Source: Poindextera sp965277425 (lineage in GTDB: Bacteria; Pseudomonadota; Alphaproteobacteria; Caulobacterales; Caulobacteraceae). From it: a DNA stretch of 64,000 bases. The notes beneath the pieces are model-generated. The model was given only the letters and a program-made list of their open reading frames with translations, had not been told where the DNA came from and ran no database searches. The first letter of the stretch is position 1. Every line of letters begins with the position of its first letter. Made by a program: the position numbers and the translations under genes. This document shows, one piece after another, positions 50,632 through 59,301 of the stretch. The stretch lies in NCBI GenBank assembly GCA_965277425.1, contig CBDICR010000007.1, positions 1,736,001-1,800,000 on the forward strand, given 5' to 3'.

Positions 50632-50652
50632 TTTTCGATCTAATTTTTATTT

Positions 50653-52011
50653 TCAGCCGACCAATTCCGGATTGAGGGTTTCAGGCTCGGCAAGACGGCG
50701 GGCGGCCAGCTCTTCGACGATCGTATCGTGGCCACCCTTTCGCATCGGATAGAACAGCATCGCCAGTCCCGCGAGCAGCAACCCGGCGGCAGGGAGGCCG
50801 ACCATGACGACCTTGATTCCCGCCAGCGTTGCGGGCGACTGCATAACATTGGACACATAGCCGACGGCGCCGAGCAGTGTCCCAAACAAGCCGGCGCCCA
50901 GCCCAAGCGCAACCTTCAAAAAGAGCTGGCCCAGCCCGAAGATGAAGGATTCCGTTCGCGGCCCGCCCGACCATTCCCCGTACTCGACGGTGTCCGGCAG
51001 CATCGACCAGAAGGTGAAGGCGAGCCCGGTGGAGGCGATGTTGATCGCCGCCAGCCAGACGATCATGGCCGCCGAGCTGCGGATGTCCACCACGGCGAAC
51101 ACGGCCAGCATCGCAAGTCCCCAGCCGGTGGCGGCGAACCAGACGTTTCGTTTGCCGATGGTTTTGGTGACCAAGACCCAGGCCGGAATCGCCGCCAGCC
51201 CGACCGCCGACATGGCGACAAGCGCATAGCGCGCCGACGGCTCGTCCCTGAGTTCGTATTTGAAATAGTAGAGCACCGACTTACCAAGGGCGGTGGAGCA
51301 TACGAAGGCGCAGCAGGTCGCCAGCATCAGCACCCAGAAGGCCCGGTTCCTGGCGACCGCGCGCCAGCAGCCGGCGAGGTCAAGCCGGTTCGTCTGCGTC
51401 TCCGCTTCCACCGGCTCACGCGTGGACAGATAGACGACGGGAAAAATCGCTGTCGCCAGCAGGGCGAACACGGCCGCCGCCCAGGTAAACCCGCTCGACA
51501 CCTTGCCGTGCCCCAGGGCGCCGATCAGCGGATAGGTGAAATAGGAGACGGTGAGCGCGGCCAGCATGCCGAACACCATGCGCAGGCCGGCGATGGTCGA
51601 GCGCTCGTCCGAGTCGTCGGTGAGGCGCGCATTGAGCGAGGTGTAGGGGATGCTGAGCGCGGTGTAGGCGAAGCGGAAGACGATGTGGCTGGCCATCAGC
51701 CAGACCGCCAGCCAGACGCCCTCGATCGGCGGGCGGTAATAGAGCAGCACGAAGCACAGAGCCAGCGGTATGCAGCCGAACAGGATGTAAGGGCGATATC
51801 GCCCGCGCCGCGTCCGCGTGCGGTCGGCGATACTGCCCATCAGCGGGTCCGAAAGCGCATCGACAATGGAGGCGATCATGTAGATCAGCCCCGCGGTCAC
51901 CGCCGAAAGACCGACGGCGTCGGTGTAGAAGAACAGCAGGAAGATCGAGACGCTCTGCCAGTAGAGATTGCAGGCGTAGTCGCCGAGCGTGAAGCCCACC
52001 TTCCTCGCCAT
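50653..52011 (-). CDS. MFS transporter of the GPH (glycoside-pentoside-hexuronide) cation symporter type
   Basis: 452-aa, 12-helix inner-membrane symporter. The N-terminus VGFTLGDYACNLYWQSVSIFLLFFYTDAVGLSA matches MelB-type GPH symporters. The conserved loop SDPLMGSIADRTRTRRGRYRPYILFGCIPLA follows near residue 65. In GPH proteins these helices bind the coupling cation and sugar. In the locus it would bring a glycoside or sugar across the inner membrane after the TonB receptor. It follows the esterase gene by 39 bases. Confidence 0.9.
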   Translation of the reverse strand: MARKVGFTLGDYACNLYWQSVSIFLLFFYTDAVGLSAVTAGLIYMIASIVDALSDPLMGSIADRTRTRRGRYRPYILFGCIPLALCFVLLYYRPPIEGVWLAVWLMASHIVFRFAYTALSIPYTSLNARLTDDSDERSTIAGLRMVFGMLAALTVSYFTYPLIGALGHGKVSSGFTWAAAVFALLATAIFPVVYLSTREPVEAETQTNRLDLAGCWRAVARNRAFWVLMLATCCAFVCSTALGKSVLYYFKYELRDEPSARYALVAMSAVGLAAIPAWVLVTKTIGKRNVWFAATGWGLAMLAVFAVVDIRSSAAMIVWLAAINIASTGLAFTFWSMLPDTVEYGEWSGGPRTESFIFGLGQLFLKVALGLGAGLFGTLLGAVGYVSNVMQSPATLAGIKVVMVGLPAAGLLLAGLAMLFYPMRKGGHDTIVEELAARRLAEPETLNPELVG

Positions 52012-52050
52012 GCTGAGCCGGTGTCGGGGTATGGCGGGATCCTCCGGCGC

Positions 52051-53616
52051 TCAGTGTCCGTGGGCCGCGGCGGCCCGCTCAATGGCGTCGAGCCGTTCAG
52101 TGTCGCGGCCGCGTTCGGCCAGGGCGCCTTTGTCGCTGAACAGGAGGACCGGATCGCCCGCCGCCTGCCGCGGCCATAGCGGCAGTCCACGGGCGTTCGG
52201 ATCGCCGGTCTTGGCGAAATTGGTCCAGTAGTCTCCCATCAGGCGCGCCGTCGCCCGGTCCGCCGGCGTGGCGGAAGCTGACAGGTTGCCGAACAGGAAG
52301 GCGAGCTCGGAGGCGTGCGCCGCCCCCGTCCGCCGGCTACGCTCGGCCTCGGCGACATAGTTGAAGACGTAGCGGTAGACCGGCGCGCCCCTGGCCGCCA
52401 TGAACCTCGCATAGCCGCGGGCCGCCTCGGTGAACAGGTAATCGTCGATCAGAGCGGAGGCCGGCGGGTCGCCATAGACGCGTTTCAGGTCGGCCAGCGA
52501 CTCCCGACCAAGCTGCGCCTTGATCGCGTCCATCAACTGCGGGGTGAAGGCTTCCTGGCTCAGCTCGGCGCCGTTCGAGCCGACGATAAAGGGCACGGCC
52601 GGCACGGCGCCCGCTGCGAAGCGCTCGACTGGATCGGCCAGCACGATCGCACCATCGATCACCGGAGCGGTAAACCTGTCGTACTGCATGTCGGCTAGGC
52701 CGAGGCCGCCCTGCACGACCTCAGCCGGCAGCGCTCTGAGTTGGTCCGCGTCCGGGTCGCGAAGCCCCGCGGCGGTCGCGAAGGCGACCCCCGCCGCCTC
52801 CGCCGATATCTGACCCGGCCGGCCCGTTCGCGGCCGCGCATAGGCCAGGCGGCTGGCGCCGGACTGCACGATCGCCTTTTCGAACAGGCCCTGGGCCGCC
52901 GGCGACGCCATCAGGACATCGACCGCCGCGCCGCCAGCCGATTCCCCGAAGATCGTCACATTCGCCGGATCGCCGCCAAAGGCCGCGGCGTTCACCTTCA
53001 CCCAACGGAGCGCCGCGATCATATCCAGCAGAGCGAAGTTGACCGCCGGCTCGCCGCCGACCTCGGCGGTGAGCGCCGGATGGGCGAAGAAGCCAAAGCG
53101 GCCGAGGCGATAGTTGAAACTGACAAGGACGACCCCGCGCCGCGCCAAGGCGGCGCCGTCGAGCGCAGGCGCGGCGCTCGATCCCATCACGAAGCCGCCG
53201 CCGTGGATCCAGACCATGACCGGCAGCGCCCTTGCCGCCACCGGACTCCACAGGTTGATCGCCAGGCAGTCCTCGCTCATTGGCTGGTCGGAGGGAGTCG
53301 CGTCGCCGGCCAGGCGCTGCTGCGGACAGTCATTGCCGAATTCGGCGGCCGGACGGATGCCGGTCCAGCGCGCCGCCGGTTGCGGCGGGCGCCATCGCAA
53401 CGGCCCGACCGGCGCCGTGGCATAGGGAATGCCGACAAAGGCCTCGACGCCGTCCCGCGCGCGGCCCTCCAGACGTCCGGCCGGCGCATCGACCACGGTC
53501 GGAGCGCCGTCGATCGACCGAGCGCATGCCGGACCAGTCATCGACAGCAGCACCAGGGCGGCGGACAGGGCAAATCGCAGCGCCCCGCGCGCCGATCGCA
53601 CGAAGCGCTCAACCAC
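52051..53616 (-). CDS. Carboxylesterase type B, exported
   Basis: 521-aa alpha/beta hydrolase. A signal peptide (ALRFALSAALVLLSMTGPACA) predicts export. FVGIPYATAPVGPLRWRPPQP, the SEDCLAINLWSP disulfide-loop region, and the oxyanion HGGGFVMGSS are typical. The nucleophile elbow is GESAGG; the Glu and His members are expected in GSNGAEL and AAHASELAFLFG. It overlaps the upstream isomerase gene by 8 bases. It would strip ester-linked acyl or aryl groups from an imported glycoside in the periplasm. Confidence 0.92.
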   Translation of the reverse strand: MVERFVRSARGALRFALSAALVLLSMTGPACARSIDGAPTVVDAPAGRLEGRARDGVEAFVGIPYATAPVGPLRWRPPQPAARWTGIRPAAEFGNDCPQQRLAGDATPSDQPMSEDCLAINLWSPVAARALPVMVWIHGGGFVMGSSAAPALDGAALARRGVVLVSFNYRLGRFGFFAHPALTAEVGGEPAVNFALLDMIAALRWVKVNAAAFGGDPANVTIFGESAGGAAVDVLMASPAAQGLFEKAIVQSGASRLAYARPRTGRPGQISAEAAGVAFATAAGLRDPDADQLRALPAEVVQGGLGLADMQYDRFTAPVIDGAIVLADPVERFAAGAVPAVPFIVGSNGAELSQEAFTPQLMDAIKAQLGRESLADLKRVYGDPPASALIDDYLFTEAARGYARFMAARGAPVYRYVFNYVAEAERSRRTGAAHASELAFLFGNLSASATPADRATARLMGDYWTNFAKTGDPNARGLPLWPRQAAGDPVLLFSDKGALAERGRDTERLDAIERAAAAHGH

Positions 53617-54499
53617 GACGCGTCTTCTCGGCCTCCGCGAAACATTCGCGCGCCACCTCGATCAGGAATACGGATTCGGTCCAGCGGTCACTTTCTTCGC
53701 GCAGGGCGCCGTCAGGACCGGGGACCATCTTTGGATAGAAGGCCCGCGCCGGCAGCAGTTCGGGATGGACCGCAAAATAATCGCCCGCCTGGGCCGCGGC
53801 GAGAAAGCCGGCGAAGCTCGCGGTCCACATCCGCCGATAATAGTTCAGGTGGCGCGCCTCCGCCGGGTCGCTGGCGGTGAGCTGGCCGAAGGCGTTCGAT
53901 GAGACTCGCAGATGCATGAAGCGCGTTCGCTGAAAGATGGGACGCATCTTCTCGAACTTCATGTCCATGTCGCCGTAGGTCAGTTCGTGGCCGATATACC
54001 AGTGACCGAAGTCCCCGTTGAAGCGCAGCTCCGGGAAACGCGCGACGAGGTCCAGGGTGCGCCGGATATCCTGGGTCAAGGTCGCCCGGTGCGTCTCGAG
54101 ATAGAGCGGGTGCTTTTCGCTGGAACTGATCTCCAGCAGCGCCTCGGCCAGCCGCGCCATCTCGTCGTCGCTCTCGAGGCCCGTGCCAAGCTGAACCGTC
54201 GTGCAATCGCAGCCTGCGTCGCGTCCCTTCACGGCCGCCGCGCGCATGGCGTCCGCGTCGTCGAACACCCGCGCCAGCCCCGTCGGGATCAAGCCGGCCG
54301 CCAGCGCCGCGGCCGGATCGAGGGTCTGGATCGCCTCGTAGCCCGCGGCCCGGACGGCGTCATAGATCTCGGCGGTCGTCCCCCGCGGCCCTTGCGACCA
54401 GTCCGGAAGGTCGGCCGGGGTGAGAAAGCTGATGCCGGCGAGCAGACGCGGAGCCCGCCCGGAGCCGTCGTTCGTATGCGCCGGCGCGACGCCCGCCAT
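53609..54499 (-). CDS. Sugar phosphate isomerase/epimerase-like TIM-barrel protein
   Basis: 296-aa xylose-isomerase-like (AP_endonuc_2) barrel protein. Candidate metal ligands: Glu in LYLETHRATLTQD, Asp/His in RFNGDFGHWYIG and His in FMHLRVSSN, near-typical of the family's E-D-H-E set. Members isomerise or epimerise sugars or inositols, or oxidise/lyse sugar acids. Between the TonB receptor and the esterase, it likely processes the sugar released from the glycoside. The reaction cannot be fixed from sequence. Confidence 0.82.
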   Translation of the reverse strand: MAGVAPAHTNDGSGRAPRLLAGISFLTPADLPDWSQGPRGTTAEIYDAVRAAGYEAIQTLDPAAALAAGLIPTGLARVFDDADAMRAAAVKGRDAGCDCTTVQLGTGLESDDEMARLAEALLEISSSEKHPLYLETHRATLTQDIRRTLDLVARFPELRFNGDFGHWYIGHELTYGDMDMKFEKMRPIFQRTRFMHLRVSSNAFGQLTASDPAEARHLNYYRRMWTASFAGFLAAAQAGDYFAVHPELLPARAFYPKMVPGPDGALREESDRWTESVFLIEVARECFAEAEKTRRG

Positions 54500-54511
54500 C
54501 AGATCAAGCCC

Positions 54512-56920
54512 TCAGAACCGTCCGTCGAGCGTAACGCCGACGACGCGGTAGCTGTCGATGGTCAGGAACTGATAGGTCGAATACCGGGTCCCGACGACTC
54601 CGCCGTCATAGGCCGCATAGCCATCCGGCGCGGCGCTGATGGGATAGCGCTTGTCCAGGCAGTTGCGGCAGAAAAGCGCCACGCTCCATCGGCCGCTGTC
54701 GTTGCGGACTCCGCCGCGCGCGCCCAGCAGATAGCGCGGCGGCGAGCCTGGAAAACCCGGCGCGGACGCGTAGGGGTAGGGTCCGGAATAGGCCAGGTCC
54801 GATTGGAGAAAGCCGACGAGATGCCCGCCGATCGGGTGGTGGTAGTCGCCGGACAGCGTCGCCTTGAAACGCGGAGCAAAGGGTAGTTGATGCAAGGCGG
54901 GGCAGGGTCCGGTGCTGCAGCTGACCAGGAAGCCTTTGTTGAATTCCGCGTCGTTATAGATCGCGCCGGCGTTCACGCTGAGATCGTCGGTCAGATCGCC
55001 GAACAGACTGACCTCCACGCCTTTGGTGATGGCGTACGGCGCATTGCCCTGGATGAAGTTGGCGACGGCCTGGGCGCTGCTTGGCGGGATATAGATGGTG
55101 GTCTGGAAGTTCTGGACGTAGTCGTAGAACAGGCTCGCATCGAGCGCGAAGCGGTTGATCGTCGCCTTCACGCCCAGCTCGACGTCGGTCGGATACTCCG
55201 GCTTCACCAGCAGCGGCGTCTGCGGCAGGGTGGCGACATAGGTCGCCGCTTCGTTGAGGAAGGGTCCCTTATAGCCGTGGGACAGGGTGGCGAAGACCAT
55301 CAACCGCCGGTCGACCTGGTACTGCGCCCCGATCGTGCCGCTCAGCCCTGTCGTGCTGAGCCGTCCTGGCGCGTTGACGCTGGTTCCGGCCGGGCACGCC
55401 TTGTTGATCGTGTCATAGGGCACGCCGCCGGCGAGCGTGCAGGAATTGACCGGCAGCACCGAGAAGAAGCCGGTATTGCCCGTATAGATGTAATTGCCGT
55501 TGGGGTAGGAGTCCGGGAAGGAATTGAAGCTGAGGTCGCTCAGGTCATCATGGGTGACCCGCCCCCCAGCAAACAGCTTCAGCTTCGAAGTCGCCTGCCA
55601 ATTGACCTGCCCGAAGCCGGCGTAATTCTGCTGGCTTATGGAGATGTTGATAAGCCTGCGGTATTCCAACGGGCCGAGAGCAATTCCGAACTGGCCCGTC
55701 TGGTCGATTTCGTCGTGCGTCGATGTCTTCGAATAATAGAAACCCGCCACGAAGTTGACGGGGTCGGACACCGGCGAAGCGATGCGCGCCTCCTCGCTCC
55801 AGGTGCGGTCGAAATAGGGGACGAGATTGCGGTCGAGTATGTTCTGCGGAAGGGTGTCGGCGAATTCGCCGGCGACGTCGGCGTGGACGCCAAAATCCTC
55901 GTTGACCGTCTCGCGGAGGGCGCTGATCGAGGTGAACGTGAAGCCATGCGGCAACTCGTAGTCGATCTGGACCGAGCCGCCGGCGTTCCAGCGCCCATAG
56001 GTGTCGCCGATGTTCACGCCGCGGGCATAGAGGCTGTTGGCGCAGACGCGATTGTTGGTCGGGCTCGCGACGATTCCGCAGGCGGCCAGGGTCTGTTGCA
56101 GCGCCGAGCCGGGCGGGGCGTAGGTATAGACCGCCACGCCGGCGAAGTCGGACACGCCGTTGACGCCGTTGCTGCCGAGTTTTTGGTAATCCGCCGAAAG
56201 ATTGACGGTCAGGTTACTGGTGGGCCGCCATAACAAGCGCGCCCGAACACCATCGTCCGTATTGTAATCCCATTTGTCGTAGAGTGTATTGAAGACGATA
56301 TGCCCGGTCGTATCGTGGTGATAGCTCAATCGGAGCGCGGCATCGTCGCCCAGCGGCAGGTTGGCGATGAAATAGGAGTGGACATAGTCGTGGGAGCCGA
56401 CATCGGCGTGACCGATCGCCTGGTACTGGCCTAGCACCGGCGCATTGGTGACGATGTTGACGACGCCAGCGGTGGCGTTCTTGCCGAACAGCGTGCCTTG
56501 AGGCCCCGACAGCACCTCGACGTGATCGAGATCGTACAGCGCGTTGGTCAGGGCCCGGCCCAGTACGACGCCGTCGAGCACGACGGAGACCGATTGCTCG
56601 GCGGAGCGTCCAAAGCCCTGTGTGCCGATGCTGCGGATCTGAAAGACGCCCTCGTCGGAGGTCGTCAGGGACGGGACCGCCCTCACCAGATCGGTCGTTG
56701 TCTGGATGTTCTGCCGATTGAGTTGCTGCGGCGGGATCACCGTAAGGGTGATCGGCACATCCTGGGCCTTTTCCTTGCGGCGCTGCGCGGTGACCACCAC
56801 GTCGGCGGCGTCCGCCGACCTGGCCGTCTGCGCCGTGGCGGAAACAGCAAAGAGGCTGACCCCAAAGGCCAGCGAAAGCGACAAAGCCAGTGTCCCGGCA
56901 ACCTGCCTGCGGCGCATCAC
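54512..56920 (-). CDS. TonB-dependent outer-membrane receptor
   Basis: 802-aa receptor. Signal peptide (LALSLSLAFGVSLFAVSATA), TonB-box-like VVVTAQRRKEKAQDVPITLTVI, and a plug with IRSIGTQGFGRSAEQSVSVVLDGV and VEVLSGPQGTLFGKNATAGVVNIVTN. A long barrel ends in a C-terminal Phe (VVGVTLDGRF), the BAM signal. The family member type (Sphingomonas/Caulobacter-like, no SusD partner) takes up siderophores, carbohydrates or aromatic compounds. As the first gene of an operon with glycosidase, esterase and symporter, a glycoside is the likely ligand. Confidence 0.93.
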   Translation of the reverse strand: MMRRRQVAGTLALSLSLAFGVSLFAVSATAQTARSADAADVVVTAQRRKEKAQDVPITLTVIPPQQLNRQNIQTTTDLVRAVPSLTTSDEGVFQIRSIGTQGFGRSAEQSVSVVLDGVVLGRALTNALYDLDHVEVLSGPQGTLFGKNATAGVVNIVTNAPVLGQYQAIGHADVGSHDYVHSYFIANLPLGDDAALRLSYHHDTTGHIVFNTLYDKWDYNTDDGVRARLLWRPTSNLTVNLSADYQKLGSNGVNGVSDFAGVAVYTYAPPGSALQQTLAACGIVASPTNNRVCANSLYARGVNIGDTYGRWNAGGSVQIDYELPHGFTFTSISALRETVNEDFGVHADVAGEFADTLPQNILDRNLVPYFDRTWSEEARIASPVSDPVNFVAGFYYSKTSTHDEIDQTGQFGIALGPLEYRRLINISISQQNYAGFGQVNWQATSKLKLFAGGRVTHDDLSDLSFNSFPDSYPNGNYIYTGNTGFFSVLPVNSCTLAGGVPYDTINKACPAGTSVNAPGRLSTTGLSGTIGAQYQVDRRLMVFATLSHGYKGPFLNEAATYVATLPQTPLLVKPEYPTDVELGVKATINRFALDASLFYDYVQNFQTTIYIPPSSAQAVANFIQGNAPYAITKGVEVSLFGDLTDDLSVNAGAIYNDAEFNKGFLVSCSTGPCPALHQLPFAPRFKATLSGDYHHPIGGHLVGFLQSDLAYSGPYPYASAPGFPGSPPRYLLGARGGVRNDSGRWSVALFCRNCLDKRYPISAAPDGYAAYDGGVVGTRYSTYQFLTIDSYRVVGVTLDGRF

Positions 56921-56971
56921 CCTAGCCCTCCCCCGGCGCCAACTCTATCGCGGATGACGCTCGGGCAAAGG

Positions 56972-56998
56972 ATTCGACCGAATATGGTTAGATGTCAA
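56972..56998. promoter_or_regulatory. Divergent control region of the glycoside locus
   Basis: Within the 148-base spacer between the TonB receptor gene and the rightward PhyH gene lies the inverted repeat ATTCG-AC-CGAAT (56972-56983). On the minus strand a perfect TTGACA (56998-56993) sits upstream of it, so the repeat would cover the -10 region of the receptor promoter. A clear -10 is not seen. Confidence 0.4.
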
Positions 56999-57068
56999 CT
57001 TATCGATTTAATATTGCACTCGCGCGCCGCGGCAGCCAAACTGCGCCGCGAACCTGGTGAGGCCGCGG

Positions 57069-57767
57069 ATGGACAAGGCGACAGTCGAGCAGTTTCGGCG
57101 CGATGGATTTCTCGCCATCCCGCGATTGGCGGACGCCGCCACGGTGGCGCAGCTCGGCGCCGTCTACGACGCCATGCTGCGACACGAGATCGACGTCAGC
57201 GCGACGGATAACCCACTGGGCATGACGACGCGGCAGATCATGATGCCGTCGGCCTACCACCCCATCTTCCGCGACAATCCGGCCCGGACAGAGGCCCGCG
57301 AGATCGCCAAGGCCCTGCTGGGTGTCGAGGATCCGCGTCCGCGGTTCGACATGCTCATCTACAAGGAGCCCGGCCAGCTCGCGACGACGCCATGGCACCA
57401 GGACTTTTCCTACTCGGTCATGCCGACGGCGTCGGCGGGCAGCGCGATCCCGGTCGATGAGGTGGTGCAGTTCTGGCTGGCGCTCGACGATGTCGACGAA
57501 GAGAACGGCTGCATGCATTTCGTGCCGGGCGCGCATCGCCAACCCCTGCTTGAGCACTACATCGCCGGCGGCGCGGCGGACTATACCCAGAGACTGCTGG
57601 CGATCCGCGATGCGGACCAGGCGCTGGACCTGGACGGGGCGGTCGCCTGTCCGCTCAAGGCGGGCGGCGCCACCGTCCACAACTACGGCACGCCGCACTT
57701 CACCTCGGCCAACCGCAGCGCCGACCGGCCCCGCCGCGCCTACATCTTCAATTTCGCGCGCCCGTAG
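57069..57767 (+). CDS. Phytanoyl-CoA dioxygenase family protein, PhyH-4
   Basis: 232-aa Fe(II)/2OG oxygenase, fourth in the locus. Ligands: TPWHQDFSYSV (His-x-Asp) and GATVHNYGTPHFTSANRS (distal His). FRRDGFLAIPRLADAATVAQLG at the start and EENGCMHFVPGAHRQ are typical PhyH. The ATG at 57069 is preferred over the in-frame GTG at 57057. Divergent from the TonB receptor and 7 bases before the GH1 gene; shared control is likely. Confidence 0.9.
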   Translation: MDKATVEQFRRDGFLAIPRLADAATVAQLGAVYDAMLRHEIDVSATDNPLGMTTRQIMMPSAYHPIFRDNPARTEAREIAKALLGVEDPRPRFDMLIYKEPGQLATTPWHQDFSYSVMPTASAGSAIPVDEVVQFWLALDDVDEENGCMHFVPGAHRQPLLEHYIAGGAADYTQRLLAIRDADQALDLDGAVACPLKAGGATVHNYGTPHFTSANRSADRPRRAYIFNFARP

Positions 57768-57774
57768 CGAGCGA

Positions 57775-59013
57775 ATGGTCGCCGCCCGCGGACCCGCCGA
57801 CTTCCTTTGGGGAACCGCGACCGCCGCGCATCAGGTCGAGGGCGGCAACGTGAACTCAGATTGCTGGGCCCTCGAGCACGCCCGGCCGTCTCTGTTCGCC
57901 GAGCCGTCCGGCGACGCCGTCGATCACTATCATCGCGTCGCCGAGGACATCGAGATCGCCGCCGGTCTCGGCCTCAACGCCTACCGATTTTCGGTCGAAT
58001 GGGCCCGGATCGAGCCGGAGCCCGGGTTTTTCTCGACGGCGGCGCTCGATCACTATCGCCGCTGCATCGATCTCTGTCGCGCGCGCGATATGGCGCCGGT
58101 CATCACCTTCCACCACTTCACCCAGCCGCGATGGATGGCGCGGCTGGGCGGCATGGGGGCCGCGAACTTCCCGCACCGCTTCGCCGACTATTGCGGCCGC
58201 GCCGCCAGGGCGCTCGACGGCATGGCCATCGCCTGCACCTTGAACGAGCTCAACCTGCCGATCATGGCCGGAAGCTATTTCCGCGATCGCGCCAGCCCCG
58301 AGGCGCGCCTCGCCGCCGAGCGCGCGCTGGGTGCAAGCCTTTCGAGCTTCTTTCTGTTCGCCGAAGACGCCGCCGTCCTCGGCAATGGCCTTGCCGCGCA
58401 CGCCGCGGCGCGGGACGCCATCCGGGCGGCGCGGCCCGGCGTTCTGGTCGGCATGACCCTGGCGATCTCCGACGAGGCGGCCGAACCGGGGGCCGAGGCG
58501 CTGCGCGACAGCCGGCGCGAGCGGCTCTATGCGCCCTTCCTCGATGCGGCGACGGACGATGATTTCGTCGGCATCCAGACCTATTCGCGCAACACCGCGC
58601 GCGCGGACGGCGGCGCCGGTCCGGCGCCGGGCGCGCCGCTGACCTCGATGGGTTGGGCGGACTGCCCCGAGGCGCTGGGCGGCGTCTGCCGTTGGGTCGC
58701 GAGTCGCTGGCGCACGCCGATGATCGTCACCGAGAATGGCTATCCGGGCGATGATGACGATCGGCGCGCGGCCTTCATAACCCAGGCCGTCGCGGGGTTA
58801 GCTGGCGCGGTCGCCGACGGAGCCGACGTGCGGGGCTACTTCTATTGGTCGCTGCTCGACAATTTCGAATGGCTGATGGGCTATCGCCAGCGCTTCGGTC
58901 TCGTCAGTGTCGATCGGACCACGCAGACGCGGACCCTGAAGAGATCGGCGGAAACGTTGCGCGCCCTGGCGACGGCGCGCGCGCCGGAAAGCGTCACTCG
59001 TTCCCCTCGATAG
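57775..59013 (+). CDS. Glycoside hydrolase family 1 beta-glucosidase-like protein
   Basis: 412-aa GH1 enzyme, a little shorter than the usual about 450. N-terminal FLWGTATAAHQVEGGNVNSDCW is typical. The acid/base region reads ACTLNELNLP (Glu about 157), with Leu where GH1 enzymes have Pro (NEP). The nucleophile is intact in MIVTENGYPGDD (about residue 319). GYFYWSLLDNFEWLMGYRQRFGL is the standard C-terminal glycone-binding block. No signal peptide. It would release glucose from a small glycoside in the cytoplasm, complementing the GH5. Confidence 0.9.
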   Translation: MVAARGPADFLWGTATAAHQVEGGNVNSDCWALEHARPSLFAEPSGDAVDHYHRVAEDIEIAAGLGLNAYRFSVEWARIEPEPGFFSTAALDHYRRCIDLCRARDMAPVITFHHFTQPRWMARLGGMGAANFPHRFADYCGRAARALDGMAIACTLNELNLPIMAGSYFRDRASPEARLAAERALGASLSSFFLFAEDAAVLGNGLAAHAAARDAIRAARPGVLVGMTLAISDEAAEPGAEALRDSRRERLYAPFLDAATDDDFVGIQTYSRNTARADGGAGPAPGAPLTSMGWADCPEALGGVCRWVASRWRTPMIVTENGYPGDDDDRRAAFITQAVAGLAGAVADGADVRGYFYWSLLDNFEWLMGYRQRFGLVSVDRTTQTRTLKRSAETLRALATARAPESVTRSPR

Positions 59014-59093
59014 TCGAGTTCAGCGTCGAGCCCAACAGGCGGGACGGAGCCCGCATTCCCCCACGGGCGTTCGGCTTGAAGCCTGTCCGACAT

Positions 59094-59170
59094 TGGTAGG
59101 CCCGGCTGGACTCGAACCAGCAACCAGACCGTTATGAGCGGCCGGCTCTAACCAATTGAGCTACGGGCCC
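59094..59170 (-). tRNA. tRNA with CAT anticodon (tRNA-Ile2 or elongator tRNA-Met)
   Basis: The reverse strand folds as a complete tRNA of 77 nt including an encoded CCA. The acceptor stem is GGGCCCG with CGGGCCT. The D-arm is GCTCAATTGGTTAGAGC, the anticodon loop CTCATAA on a CCG-containing stem, and the T-arm GCTGGTTCGAGTCCAGC. The anticodon is CAT. The acceptor has a G1-T72 pair, not the C1xA72 mismatch of initiator tRNA, so it is not fMet. The overall sequence around the loop resembles bacterial tRNA-Ile2, where the C is lysidine-modified to read AUA. Elongator Met cannot be excluded. Confidence 0.93.
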
Positions 59171-59301
59171 TCCGTTTTTTCGGAGTGGGGGCGGGTTAGC
59201 ACGGGCTGTCACGCGCTTAAAGGCCGCGTTCAGCTTGAGCCTTGTAGGCGTTGCGCGTCATGCTCGCGGCCTCGGCCGGGCCGCTGTTTGGAGACGACAC
59301 G

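Noticed and set aside
59175..59186. CCG-T6-CGG element upstream of the tRNA as a terminator
   Set aside because: A 3-bp stem is too short; it is probably chance next to the tRNA promoter.
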